Of a stretch of DNA of 64,000 bases, positions 27,076-36,071 are shown piece after piece. The DNA is from JBALVT01 sp965262875 (GTDB lineage Bacteria > Pseudomonadota > Gammaproteobacteria > Pseudomonadales > Halieaceae). The first letter of the stretch is position 1. The number at the start of each line of letters is the position of its first letter. The notes below the pieces were generated by a model. It saw only the letters and a program-made list of their open reading frames with translations. It did not search any database and was not told where the DNA came from. Location: the NCBI GenBank assembly GCA_965262875.1, contig OZ253569.1, positions 5,952,001 to 6,016,000 on the forward strand, given 5' to 3'. The position numbers were made by a program, and so were the translations under genes.

Positions 27076-27777
27076 TTAAGCGCTGCGCACGGTGCGCTGT
27101 TCAATGGTTTTTTCAAAGGTGCCCTTAATGAGACGGCTCACGTAGATACCTGGTAGATGGATCTCATCCGGATCCAACTGCCCTACCTCCACAATTTGCT
27201 CTACTTCGACGACGGCAATCTTACCCGCGGTAATAGCCATGGGATTGAAGTTGCGCGCAGTCTTGCGGAACATCAAATTGCCATAGCGATCACCCTTCCA
27301 CGCTTTGGCAATGGCGAAGTCGCCAATAAGCGCCTCTTCGAGAATGTAATGCCGGCCATCGAACTCCCGAACCTCCTTGCCCTCACCCACTGGTGTGCCG
27401 TATCCGGTGGCGGTATAGAAGGCCGGAATACCGGCGCCACCGGCACGCATTTTCTCAGCCAGAGTACCTTGCGGTGTAAGCACCACTTCCAATTCGCCGC
27501 TCATCATCTGCGATTCGAACAAGGCGTTTTCCCCCACATAGGACGCGATCATCGTTTTGATCTGTCTGTCTTCCAGCAACAGGCCCAGCCCAGCGCCGTC
27601 AGAACCTGCGTTATTAGATGCAACCGTCAGACCTTTGGTCCCTTTGCGTTTGATCTCCTTGATCAGGTTCTCCGGTATTCCACAAAGACCGAACCCCCCG
27701 GCGATGACCGTCATATTGTCTTCGAGGCCGGCCATGGCCTCCTCGTAACTGTTGACTACTTTGTTAAATCCGGACAC
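27076..27777 (-). CDS. scoA: 3-oxoacid CoA-transferase, subunit A
   Basis: A 233-residue family I CoA-transferase alpha subunit with VIAGGFGLCGIPENLI (CoA-binding glycine motif), LTVASNNAGSDGAGLG, GTLAEKMRAGGAGIPAFYT and YRKTARNFNP-like LMFRKTARNFNP. The open frame extends to 27846, but the GTG at 27777 is preferred: it is preceded by aggag at proper distance and gives the standard protein length. Sequence details are closer to succinyl-CoA:3-ketoacid transferases than to the 3-oxoadipate enzyme PcaI. It is the first gene of the minus-strand operon and diverges from the LysR gene. Confidence 0.9.
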   Translation of the reverse strand: MSGFNKVVNSYEEAMAGLEDNMTVIAGGFGLCGIPENLIKEIKRKGTKGLTVASNNAGSDGAGLGLLLEDRQIKTMIASYVGENALFESQMMSGELEVVLTPQGTLAEKMRAGGAGIPAFYTATGYGTPVGEGKEVREFDGRHYILEEALIGDFAIAKAWKGDRYGNLMFRKTARNFNPMAITAGKIAVVEVEQIVEVGQLDPDEIHLPGIYVSRLIKGTFEKTIEQRTVRSA

Positions 27778-27846
27778 AGCGCACTCCTGCCTAATGGGGG
27801 TCAATTCAGATTTGCCCATCTTGCAGGAAGACGTTATATTTAACAA

Positions 27847-27861
27847 ATTGTATTTTTCAAT
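27847..27861. promoter_or_regulatory. LysR-type operator (ATTG-N7-CAAT)
   Basis: The intergenic region between scoA and the LysR gene contains attgtatttttcaat, an interrupted dyad with the T-N11-A form recognised by LysR regulators. It lies 24 bases before the LysR start and about 70 bases before the scoA start, as expected for a site serving both divergent promoters. The surrounding bases are very AT-rich. Function is inferred. Confidence 0.55.
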
Positions 27862-27884
27862 TGATTAATGAAATATAACTATTA

Positions 27885-28805
27885 ATGCCAATACCTATTA
27901 ATCAGGTCATCGCCTTCAGCACGGTCGCTCGCACCGGCAGCTTCGCCGAGGCGGCGATTCAGCTACACCTTTCACAACCAACACTCAGTATTGCCATTAA
28001 GAACCTGGAGGAAGCCCTGGGCGGAAAGCTGCTCGCCCGCACAACGCGCTCAGTATCGCTGACCCCAGAGGGCAAGGCATTCTATCCCGTAGCACGGCGC
28101 TTGCTGTCCGACTGGGAACAATCAATGCAGGACGTGCGCAACCATTTCGCACTGCGTCGCGGCAAGTTGGATATAGCCGCCATGCCCACCTATACCACGA
28201 ATTTATTACCACAAATATTGGCCATCTTTCACCGGCAATATCCGAACATCAATGTGACAGTACACGACGTGATCGCCGAAAACGTGGTGGAGATGGTGCG
28301 AGAGAAGCGCTGTGAACTGGGTGTAACCTTCGACCCGGGGGATGCACCGGACCTTATTTTTCAACCGTTGTTTAAAGATCGCTTTGTTGCCATTTTACCG
28401 GCGGGACATCCACTGTTAGTAAAGAATCAGCTACGCTGGCCAGACCTGTTGGAGTATCCACATATCAGCCTGCAGCGACCGGCGCGTGCCAGATCACTCA
28501 TTGACCAGGCGTTGGCAGAAAAAAACCTGGTGCTGACACCCTCATTTGAATCTCATCAACTGGTCAGTATCGGGAGAATGGTGAGCGAGGGCTTGGGACT
28601 GAGCGTAGTACCGAGTACAAGTCGCACCCAGATGGAACAGATGGGACTGGAATGCCGCGCAGTTTCTTACCCTGTCATCAAGCATCAATTGGGGATCATC
28701 ACACATCGGCAGCAGGAGCTTTCAGTGGCAGCACTGGCGATGGAGGTACTAATCCGAGCAAACAGTACTCAGACCAACAACAAAAAGGCTACAGTCTCCA
28801 CCTGA
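27885..28805 (+). CDS. LysR-family transcriptional regulator
   Basis: A 306-residue LysR regulator. The N-terminal winged helix-turn-helix reads VARTGSFAEAAIQLHLSQPT followed by LSIAIKNLEEALGGKLL. The C-terminal periplasmic-binding-protein-like co-inducer domain starts around residue 90 (LDIAAMPTYTTNLLP) and has the usual GLGLSVVPS segment. It is divergent from the scoAB-thiolase-synthetase operon, with a candidate operator between them, so it very likely controls that operon. The inducer is unknown, perhaps an acyl-CoA or the free acid. Confidence 0.9.
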   Translation: MPIPINQVIAFSTVARTGSFAEAAIQLHLSQPTLSIAIKNLEEALGGKLLARTTRSVSLTPEGKAFYPVARRLLSDWEQSMQDVRNHFALRRGKLDIAAMPTYTTNLLPQILAIFHRQYPNINVTVHDVIAENVVEMVREKRCELGVTFDPGDAPDLIFQPLFKDRFVAILPAGHPLLVKNQLRWPDLLEYPHISLQRPARARSLIDQALAEKNLVLTPSFESHQLVSIGRMVSEGLGLSVVPSTSRTQMEQMGLECRAVSYPVIKHQLGIITHRQQELSVAALAMEVLIRANSTQTNNKKATVST

Positions 28806-28899
28806 TACTCTGAGGATAACGATAGACCTTCACTAGTCCGAGAGATCGCCAACAATCTGTAGAGCATTGGGACCGTGGTATCAGTTATCTTGAGATACT

Positions 28900-30210
28900 C
28901 TATTGATGCTTCTGCGGTCTCAAAAACAGGACTGCCACACCCGCCAGTAAGGAACCTGAGGCCATTATGAGAGCGACCTCTTCGAAGGGTAAACCGGCAG
29001 TGAATAAAAAGCCTGGTATCATGGGACCCAGCACGGCTCCTCCGCGACCTATGCCGAGAACAAGGCCGGAGCCAGATCCAAGAAGCGAGGACGGGAATGA
29101 GGTAGCAAAGAGACCAAAAAATCCTGATATCGCGGCAAATATAAAGACTCCAGTCAGAAAGCCAATCTGCTTCATACTCTCCAGCGTTTCTGTAAAATAA
29201 GGGAATAGAGCAACACCGACTGCCGCCGACACAAGGCAAAGAAACATCAAAAGCCGAATAGATACAAATCGCGCAACAATACCCATACCGATGGAACCAA
29301 CAACCCCGCCTAAACTAATAACCCCTAAAACCCTTGTCGCTTCTGAAGCGGAGTGACCAAAATCTGAAACTATTGTTGGCAGCCACTTTACAAAGTAATA
29401 GTACGTTCCAATATTTCCAAGATAGGCGAAGATAAGAATCCAGGTAATGGGCGCTAGTCCAGACTTAAACAAACTTGCAACACCGACAGGCTCGATTTTT
29501 TGTACGTCTTCGGACGGCAGGCTTTCGGGTACGGGGTGTCCCAGGCGGCGCATAATATTTTGTATGCTTTTTAAAGCTCCTGGCGGACGCTTACGCTCGA
29601 GGAAGCTGATCGTTTCGGGAACATAAAAATACATTAACGGGACAAAAGTAAAGCTTAAAAACGCCCCAAGGTAAAAGGTCACACGCCAGTCGTATTGTTT
29701 CAGTAACGGCGCCAGAAAAGTGGCCCCCAAATAGATGCCAAAGGCGAAACCCCCAGCCACTAGCACGACGGCAAGAGACCGATTTTTATTATTGCAGTAA
29801 TCAGCCGATGTCGCAGTCGCAGTTGCAAGCAGCCCGCCGATACCTATCCCGGTAAACACACGGGCGGCACCTAATACAAGGATACTGGGCGCCAAACCGG
29901 CAACCGTCATTCCAACTGTCAAAATAACGAGACCGAGCAACATTGTAGGCCTACGTCCTCGACTGTCTGCCAAAGGCCCCATGAGAATAGAACCTAACGC
30001 CATACCGACCAGCTCGAGAGAAAGTATGACTCCCAAAGTGGCCTTGGATATACCCCATTCCGCAGTGACTCCGGGCGCGGCAAAAGCAATCGATAAAACA
30101 TCGTATCCATCCAGAGCCAATATACCTATGCATATAGAAACAACATACCACTGCCCTATTTTCATTTGTGCCTGTTGAAGCTGTGCAAGAGGTCCTATTT
30201 CAGTGCTCAT
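28900..30210 (-). CDS. MFS transporter of the aromatic acid:H+ symporter type
   Basis: A 436-residue major facilitator with 12 predicted membrane segments. The first segment contains ILALDGYDVLSIAFAAP, the D-G-[YF]-D motif of the AAHS family (PcaK, BenK), and the cytoplasmic loop 2-3 has GPLADSRGRRPTM. Loop 6-7 carries a polar linker of about 50 residues. The likely substrate is an aromatic or other organic acid taken up with protons. It is convergent with the LysR gene. It could supply substrate for the neighbouring acyl-CoA synthetase and thiolase. Confidence 0.85.
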   Translation of the reverse strand: MSTEIGPLAQLQQAQMKIGQWYVVSICIGILALDGYDVLSIAFAAPGVTAEWGISKATLGVILSLELVGMALGSILMGPLADSRGRRPTMLLGLVILTVGMTVAGLAPSILVLGAARVFTGIGIGGLLATATATSADYCNNKNRSLAVVLVAGGFAFGIYLGATFLAPLLKQYDWRVTFYLGAFLSFTFVPLMYFYVPETISFLERKRPPGALKSIQNIMRRLGHPVPESLPSEDVQKIEPVGVASLFKSGLAPITWILIFAYLGNIGTYYYFVKWLPTIVSDFGHSASEATRVLGVISLGGVVGSIGMGIVARFVSIRLLMFLCLVSAAVGVALFPYFTETLESMKQIGFLTGVFIFAAISGFFGLFATSFPSSLLGSGSGLVLGIGRGGAVLGPMIPGFLFTAGLPFEEVALIMASGSLLAGVAVLFLRPQKHQ

Positions 30211-30514
30211 GATATCTCCCTTATTATTTGTTGATTAAACTACATCATATTTACCCTCTCAGGCTACTCACAATTTACTATCTCGTTGTTTCTCGCTCAC
30301 AGGAATACTGGCGCACCTTCGCCAAACGACTAACTGGAAGTGCAACCGCAGATCCCACTACCGAAATTTTTCTACTAGAAAACGGTGCAGTTGAAACCAT
30401 GCCAAGTACCCACGTACACTTGTTCGTAAGTGTCAGTTTTCGATTGGTCTAAAATACAAACTGACGAGGCAGGTGTTTGTGGGAGGACTGAATTATTTTT
30501 CAAGGAGTACCACA
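30211..30514. other. Intergenic region between MFS transporter and enoyl-CoA hydratase fragment
   Basis: About 300 bases without a supported gene separate the divergent MFS and enoyl-CoA hydratase starts. It should hold both promoters. A good ribosome binding site (caaggag) precedes the hydratase ATG at 30515. I see no clear operator palindrome; the short plus-strand frame 30228-30452 has no protein-like character. Confidence 0.5.
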
Positions 30515-30800
30515 ATGCTGAAGTATCAAGACTATGACTATATTACGTTTGATCGCAGAGACGCGGTACTGGCCGCAACCCTCAACAGACCGTCAGCGAG
30601 AAATGCGACGGACCAGTATCTACACAAAGAACTCTCACGCGTATTCGCTGATATTGCACAAGATAAGCAAACCCGGGCAGTCATTTTAACCGGAGCCGGA
30701 TCAGCGTTTTGTGCCGGGGGAGACCTGAAGCACGGGCTGAGTATGAACCGCGAACAAATAGACGATATGACCGAAGAGGGACATAAGATCATTATGGATA
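30515..30800 (+). pseudogene. Enoyl-CoA hydratase/isomerase, N-terminal fragment
   Basis: From the ATG at 30515 (ribosome binding site caaggag) the frame encodes about 95 residues of a crotonase: YITFDRRDAVLAATLNRP, ELSRVFADIAQDKQTRAVIL and TGAGSAFCAGGDLKHG, the oxyanion-hole motif. It ends abruptly at ...KIIMDIL and then continues as the tail of an IS21 IstB protein (SKRRKQLAKNQRSE) to a stop at 30859. The C-terminal two thirds including the second catalytic residue are missing. This is a dead gene made by an IS21 insertion plus deletion. Confidence 0.88.
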
Positions 30801-30929
30801 TTCTCGACCTGCAATCAAAAAGGAGAAAACAACTGGCAAAAAACCAACGAAGTGAGTAATACTTGAACGAACCAGGTGGGTCAAAATTAGATGCAAATCC
30901 CGGGTCACTTTTAAGTGCAAATTAACACC
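30801..30929 (+). mobile_element. IS21 end remnant (istB tail plus terminal repeat)
   Basis: The sequence from the broken hydratase onwards closely follows the istB end of the IS21 kind A element (for example aactggcaaaaaaccaac and tgagtaatacttga are shared). It then shows two copies of the terminal motif (tgggtcaaaattagatgcaa and gggtcacttttaagtgcaa) and ends in ttaaca. The rest of the element is absent. It preserves the terminus that the larger copy at 14485 seems to lack. Confidence 0.78.
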
Positions 30930-31077
30930 TCCCGGGGGTACTGGGGGCTTATGGGACCGTTAGGTTGAAAGTCCCCAGCACCCAATTGGAATATCTCGGC
31001 CCGCGCTTCACTGGGTTCAGCTCCACAGGTACTTGGGAGAACACCGCATTGCCTGGGGTAGAAATTCTATAACTCAC

Positions 31078-31370
31078 GCAGCCAGCTTGACTGGCTCGAT
31101 GTGGTCGGACTCGTGGGCCCCGACTTTCATTTCCGGATACCATTCCTCAGCCCTCGACAGTGCCACGTCAGATATGCAGAGAGCTATTCGTCCGTTTCCA
31201 TCGTCAAAGGGGTGTATGGCCCCAAAACCAAAGGTGAGCTAGCCCAGCAATGATGAGTGGATGTGTATCTCCGGGCTCTTCAAACCAATCCAGAAACTTT
31301 GCTATCTCATCGGAGAATCGCTTCACCGATGGCTGCGATGAAGTCTCTGTTCGCCAGGTTGGCCGGCATT
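31078..31370 (-). pseudogene. Fic-domain protein pseudogene
   Basis: On the minus strand one frame reads SVKRFSDEIAKFLDWFEE and HPLIIAGLAHLWFWG before a stop. The adjacent frame continues with AIHPFDDGNGRIALCISDVA, the Fic core motif HPFxx[GD]NGR. A one-base shift at about 31215-31225 separates the two. No intact start or full-length frame exists. Fic proteins transfer AMP or other groups to target proteins, often as toxins. This one is decayed; the flanking 31380-31590 holds nothing I can support. Confidence 0.75.
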
Positions 31371-31591
31371 TAACCCTCAGTCCGCGCTTTAGCGACAGGG
31401 ATGATTATTGGGCCAACTCTACACGTCCAAGTGATGATTTTGCTGAGTCAGTGCTGAAACGAAAAGAATCAGAATTGCCTGCTGAAGAACGCGTGAGTTG
31501 ATGGATCGGAAGTGACTGCCAATCCCTGCCAGCATTGGCAAAAGGTTCATCGCGACGTCCGGCAATAGTGAATGCTCTTTATCCTTAGCTT

Positions 31592-32083
31592 CTACCGCAA
31601 GGAAACCCGCGTAAAAACTCCAAACAACAGTGCAACGACAAGCACCACACAAAAAACTGCCAGACCGTCAGCCATAGAGATTTCAAACAGGAGATAAGGT
31701 GTCGGCCCACACATACTGCGAACTTCGAACAGCGCTGGCAGAAAGTCATCCAGCCTGGCCCAGGTGGGGAAATTGGGCTCAATAGAGCAGTCACCGTCTA
31801 AAGGCCAATTATGATCAATGGAAAGCAGCACCCACACATCTTTGGCTAAACCCACCACCAGTAAAATCATAAACGATAGAAGCAGTATTGTAGGCCAGTG
31901 ATAGGTGCGCAACACCAAACCAAAAGAAGCTGCCACCATGATGCCAACCAGCCAAACCCTGATGTAAATACACAGTTCGCAGGGCTCATGACCCAGTGCA
32001 AACTGATAAAAGAGTGCGCCAACAAGCGACCCGGAACACAATAAAATTATGGTCCACCAATAATATCTGCTCATTGTGATCAT
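31592..32083 (-). CDS. DsbB-type disulfide bond formation protein
   Basis: A 163-residue inner-membrane protein with four hydrophobic segments. The first periplasmic loop has GHEPCELCIYIRVW, the C-x-x-C pair that reacts with quinone. The second loop carries the other two cysteines, in DGDCSIEPNFP and EVRSMCGPTP. This arrangement is characteristic of DsbB, which reoxidises the periplasmic thiol oxidase DsbA. The start may be the ATG at 32083 or the one at 32074 (MSRYYWW). No dsbA gene is in the window. Confidence 0.85.
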   Translation of the reverse strand: MITMSRYYWWTIILLCSGSLVGALFYQFALGHEPCELCIYIRVWLVGIMVAASFGLVLRTYHWPTILLLSFMILLVVGLAKDVWVLLSIDHNWPLDGDCSIEPNFPTWARLDDFLPALFEVRSMCGPTPYLLFEISMADGLAVFCVVLVVALLFGVFTRVSLR

Positions 32084-32139
32084 GTGCTTGCTCAGCTACC
32101 TATTCCGTTATTGAGTACAACCCTAATTATGCGCACTAG

Positions 32140-33739
32140 CAGTTTGTCGGACTCAGCTCCTGACGGGCACGATTTAATACTCCAGCGTGCTACAGGGCTG
32201 TCAGGACACCACGCAGAAGATGTGATTGTCCCAGGGCAGCCACGTCAACCTTCATCACGCCTTTATCCAGCCCTGTAATGGGCATTTATGCGGCAAATGA
32301 CCGCTTAATTATGCCATTCTCAGCACATTCATACGCTTTACATTCCATGCCAGTGTCGCCAGCGTCCATTCGCCCGCAACCTTGTCCAAACCTCGCATCG
32401 AGAACTGCCTCAACCCCATAACGTGTTTGATGATGCCGAACACTGGCTCTACCGTTTGCTTTCTTAATGCGTACAGCGCTCGACCGGATTGGGTCGTCAG
32501 TTGATGTTTCATGAGCCTCACCTGATCATCCGTTATCGGAGTGGGGGCGTCAGGGGCAAACCGATCAAAAACGCACGGGTGATGGTGGTCACGCGCTACT
32601 GCCAGTAAAGGCTGGATATTATCCTCTACGCAAGCCTTTACATTATCACCGCTAAAATAGCCTGTATCGGCCAGCAGGTCGGTCACCTTGCCCAGTTCTT
32701 CAGGCAGGGTATTCAGCTTTGTCAGGGCCGGCTTTATTTGTTGTTTGTCGTTCGGGGCCTGTGTCATGTGTGTACTGACGACGAGCATTGTATCGGTGTC
32801 AACACTGGCCTGGGCGTTGTAGCACTGTTCAAAGCCGCCGCCAGATACCGGCATGATACGCGACTCTTCATCGGTCAAATTCATCTGGTCTTTATCTCGA
32901 GGGCCGGGAAGCGGTGGCTTAGGCTCCCGGCCCCGGGGCTTTTTTCCAGTATCCCTCTGAGCTTGGCGTTGGGTTTGTTTTTGTTGGTATTCGGCTTGTT
33001 CACGCGCAAAACGCTCCTGCGCCCGTTCTTCAATTTTTACTTTGGCCGCAGCCAGTGCCTCAAGTCGTGTTTCGCGCCGGGAAATCTCCGCGGGAATGTC
33101 CATGCCATCCGCTACCGGCGTTTGATCTGCCGCCTCTGCCTGTGCAGTGAGAGCGCTGACTTCTGCCTTGAGCTGTGCTTCGATTTTCTTTAAGTGGCCA
33201 TAAGAAAGCGCCTTATGCTTGCTGGCATTCGCCTTGATCTTGGTGCCATCCAGGGCGATACGCCCAAGCTTCATGAGCTTCATTTCACGCGCCAGCAACA
33301 AGACCTGAACAAAAAGTGCTTCAAGCTGAGGCAAAAAACGGCGTCGAAAGGTCGCTATGGTGTCGTGATCCGGATGCGTGTTGGCCGCTAGGTAGCGAAA
33401 CGCAATGGAGTCGTGGGTGGCTCGCTCAATCTTACGGCTGGAAAACACACCGGTGGCGTAACCGTAGATCAGCAAACTCAGCAGGACCGCTGGATGGTGC
33501 GCCTTTGATCCACGCCCGGCATATTGACGGGTGAGCTCAGACAGATCGAGCTGATCAACGACCTCCACGACAAACCGTGCCAGGTGGTGTTCAGGTAACC
33601 AGTCCGACATAGAGGGAGGGAATAGATAGTCCGTCTCTCGATCAACGTTTACAAAATTGGCCATCACTTATTCCCGGTTACTTTTCAGTGTGACCACATT
33701 ATCTCATAATGATGTTGTTGGGTTAAGTCCGACAGGCTG
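32140..33739 (-). mobile_element. IS1182-family insertion sequence (1600 bp)
   Basis: Ends carry the inverted repeat cagtttgtcggactcagc (left) and cagcctgtcggacttaac (right, complement). Both ends abut ctag (32136-32139 and 33740-33743), a 4-base palindromic duplication. It contains one long transposase gene on the minus strand. It lies between dsbB and the Rieske oxygenase gene and breaks no recognisable gene. Confidence 0.88.
32309..33667 (-). CDS. IS1182-family transposase
   Basis: A 452-residue intact transposase. The N-terminal DUF772 domain includes HPAVLLSLLIYGYATGVFSS and AANTHPDHDTIATFRRRFL. Asp residues appear in LGRIALDGTKIKANASKHK and LLADTGYFSG, and the C-terminal glutamate in RKQTVEPVFGIIKHVMGLR, followed by GEWTLATLAWNVKRM. 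A charged low-complexity stretch (QEQ/RQA-rich, about residues 205-255) separates the first and second Asp regions, as in relatives. Confidence 0.93.
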   Translation of the reverse strand: MMANFVNVDRETDYLFPPSMSDWLPEHHLARFVVEVVDQLDLSELTRQYAGRGSKAHHPAVLLSLLIYGYATGVFSSRKIERATHDSIAFRYLAANTHPDHDTIATFRRRFLPQLEALFVQVLLLAREMKLMKLGRIALDGTKIKANASKHKALSYGHLKKIEAQLKAEVSALTAQAEAADQTPVADGMDIPAEISRRETRLEALAAAKVKIEERAQERFAREQAEYQQKQTQRQAQRDTGKKPRGREPKPPLPGPRDKDQMNLTDEESRIMPVSGGGFEQCYNAQASVDTDTMLVVSTHMTQAPNDKQQIKPALTKLNTLPEELGKVTDLLADTGYFSGDNVKACVEDNIQPLLAVARDHHHPCVFDRFAPDAPTPITDDQVRLMKHQLTTQSGRALYALRKQTVEPVFGIIKHVMGLRQFSMRGLDKVAGEWTLATLAWNVKRMNVLRMA

Positions 33740-33803
33740 CTAGGCTTGGATAGTTAAAGTCCTATTAGTGAACGGAGGGGCGGCAGTAGTTTGGGAGTAA
33801 GCC

Positions 33804-35159
33804 CTACGGTCGACGTCCCTCGATGTAATCGTCAATCAATTCGTGCAGTCGCTGTGTTCGACTTTCCTGCCCGGAAAGGTAAGCACCCTTGAAACCGCGC
33901 GAGCGCAATCCCAGCTGTTGAGGAATGAAAACCATTATGTCCTGGTCTATGGTCTGGCCCATCGATTGGGTCGCTATATCCACCATTTCATGCTCGACCT
34001 GTGCGTCGCGCTCAACCATTCCCGCAGTGGTAGAAACCGCCGCTGTTTCGCCTTCGGGGTTGGGCGCATACCACCAATTGTCGAAAAGACATTGTTCTGG
34101 GTCTGTCGGATGTGGCCGGGCTCGCAGAAAGTGAAAACCATCCACCCACATTGACACTGCAAAATTAGGGATCAAAGTGTAGTGGTAGGCATCGGTAAGC
34201 TGGCTGTCATTGAGCTTATCGAAATAGTCATAGCCTCGCCCCGGCCCTATCTCCCTTCGTGCTTTTTGCAAAGCCTCTCTGGTGTCTTCGCCGCGCTGTG
34301 CAAAGTCAGCGGGGTCCAAGCCCCAATCACCCAGTACAGTTGCCAATGGCTCACCAATTACCTCGTCTATATGTTGTGGCGGGCCACCATAGCCGCCAAG
34401 CATAATCATGCGGCTATGTCCTTCGTCAGCGAGATCGAAGCGAGTGTTCTTATAGTTGGTATCGATACCCGAATGTATGCCGAGCTTCCTGACATCGGCG
34501 CCTTTGGGCTTGTGCACCGTATTCACATGGTAGGACTCATTGAAGTTATCCAGGACCACTTTCCAGTTGCACGGCAGAATAGTCGTTTTCGCCACATAAC
34601 GCTTCCAGTTTTCGACACCATACACTTGCCAGTCATCCCAGACGGGGCCGAGAAATTTTTTCAAACTGATACAGTCCGGATCTAAATTCACCCAGATAAA
34701 TCCGGCAAAGGTTTCACAACGCACTTCTTCCAAAGTTATCTTGCCGCAGGGATCACCCTGGGGGAAATCCTCCTTGTCCTGTACAAAATTCAGTGCACCG
34801 TCGGTGGTCCATGCCCAACTGTGGTAGGGACAAACAAAGCGGTTGGCGTGCCCTTTCGCTTCACTGACCAAGCGTTGGCCCCGGTGCTGACACACATTGT
34901 AAAATGCCTTGATACTTTCATCCTTCTGGCGAACCATCAAAATGGACTCTGGACCCAGTTCTTCTTGCTGCCAGTCACCGGCAGCGGGCATTTCGTCTTC
35001 ACGGCCAAGCAACAGCCAGACCTTGGTCCACATATGCTTCCACTCTTGAGCAAAAAACTCTTTTGAGGTGTAACGGTCACCTTTCATCTCATGGCCGCGC
35101 AAGGTTTGCTTTGGCCAATCTGGTAAATCTGGGGCTTGATCAATCTGTGCCATACTCAT
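33804..35159 (-). CDS. Rieske non-heme iron oxygenase, large subunit
   Basis: A protein of about 451 residues from the ATG at 35159 (MSMAQIDQAPDLPDW); the frame is open to 35213. The Rieske [2Fe-2S] site is C-x-H in VCQHRGQRLV and C-x2-H in FVCPYHSWAW. The mononuclear iron site is in LDNFNESYHVNTVH, matching D/E-x3-D/N-x2-H-x4-H. The C-terminal domain has the SRPBCC fold. It oxidises an aromatic or quaternary ammonium-type substrate with electrons from a reductase not in this window. It lies 47 bases from the divergent NTF2-like gene, which might be its small-subunit analogue. The substrate is unknown. Confidence 0.87.
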   Translation of the reverse strand: MSMAQIDQAPDLPDWPKQTLRGHEMKGDRYTSKEFFAQEWKHMWTKVWLLLGREDEMPAAGDWQQEELGPESILMVRQKDESIKAFYNVCQHRGQRLVSEAKGHANRFVCPYHSWAWTTDGALNFVQDKEDFPQGDPCGKITLEEVRCETFAGFIWVNLDPDCISLKKFLGPVWDDWQVYGVENWKRYVAKTTILPCNWKVVLDNFNESYHVNTVHKPKGADVRKLGIHSGIDTNYKNTRFDLADEGHSRMIMLGGYGGPPQHIDEVIGEPLATVLGDWGLDPADFAQRGEDTREALQKARREIGPGRGYDYFDKLNDSQLTDAYHYTLIPNFAVSMWVDGFHFLRARPHPTDPEQCLFDNWWYAPNPEGETAAVSTTAGMVERDAQVEHEMVDIATQSMGQTIDQDIMVFIPQQLGLRSRGFKGAYLSGQESRTQRLHELIDDYIEGRRP

Positions 35160-35206
35160 CGTTATCCTGTCAGGTAATCGTAAAAAATACTCTATGGAAC
35201 TAGCCG

Positions 35207-35496
35207 ATGTCATTGGATTTAATGAACGATCGTATCGCTTTGCAAGACCTTATGTTGAATTATGCAGCGGGGGTTGATGAGCGTGACATTGAGCGCTACC
35301 GATCCTGCTTTGCCGAAGATGTTGTTGTGGTCAATTTTGGCGACGACGACTTTCACGGTCGTGACACATGGGTAGACTATGTCTGGGCCGAGCTTGATAA
35401 ATACACCTCTACCCAACATCTTCTGGGACCGCAATTTGCCACGATTTCGGGTGAGCGCGCCGAGACTCGCAGCGATGTACAGGCGTTGCATTATTT
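35207..35496 (+). pseudogene. SnoaL/NTF2-like protein, N-terminal piece (gene cut by nested ISL3 elements)
   Basis: It encodes MSLDLMNDRIALQDLMLNYA, AGVDERDIERYRSCFAEDVV and YTSTQHLLGPQFATISGERA, typical of SnoaL-like domain proteins (ring-hydroxylase small-subunit-like or ketosteroid-isomerase-like fold). At 35496 it meets ISL3 kind A; the end of the gene is at 38188-38323. With one copy of the duplication cattattt the two parts join to a 142-codon frame. The enzymatic role is not known. Confidence 0.85.
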
Positions 35497-35579
35497 GGTT
35501 CTTCCGAGTTTCCTATGGGTAAAAGCCAAACAATGGTCAAGAATGTGGTACAAGAGTCTTTTTTTATGGAGATATTCAA

Positions 35580-36071
35580 ATGAAAGATACCGCGTTGTTT
35601 ACTCAACTTTTGGGGCTTAGCGACCCATGGAAAATCACGGCTATTACCCCGGATCTGACCGACAAATCAATTACCCTCCAGATAGATTGGCCAAAGGGGA
35701 CGAAAGGCGCGTGTAGTGTCTGCCATGCCCTTTGTTCGGTTTACGACCATCGTGAGCAACGCACATGGCGACACCTTGATACGATGCAGTTCAAGACGCA
35801 GTTAGTTGCTCAGGTTCCGCGTATTCATTGTAAAGCGCATGGAATCAAAAGCCTGAAAGTACCGTGGGCAGATACGCAGGCACGCTTTACGCATTTATTT
35901 GAGCGTTTCGCTATTGATGTGCTGTCGGCTGCCAGCAACAAGACACAGGCCGCAAAACTACTTGGTCTGTCGTGGGATGAGGTGCATCATATTCAATCCC
36001 GAGCAGTGAAAAGAGGGATGGACAGACGCTCTGTTGAGGAAGTGAAACACCTTGGCATCGATGAAAAAAGT
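35580..36071 (+). pseudogene. ISL3 kind A transposase, N-terminal piece
   Basis: Residues 1-164 of the kind A transposase up to HLGIDEKS, just at the first catalytic Asp. The frame then enters the kind B element and stops at 36092. The zinc-finger part (CSVCHALCSVYDHR) is intact. The remainder of the protein is at 37427-38175. Confidence 0.9.

Noticed and set aside
27076..28805. Beta-ketoadipate (pcaIJ-pcaF) assignment for the CoA-transferase operon
   Set aside because: The nearby AAHS-type transporter made this tempting, but subunit A is closer to succinyl-CoA:3-ketoacid transferases and no ring-cleavage genes are present.
28769..29239. 156-residue minus-strand frame
   Set aside because: It overlaps the end of the MFS transporter in another frame and part of the LysR gene; no family resemblance.
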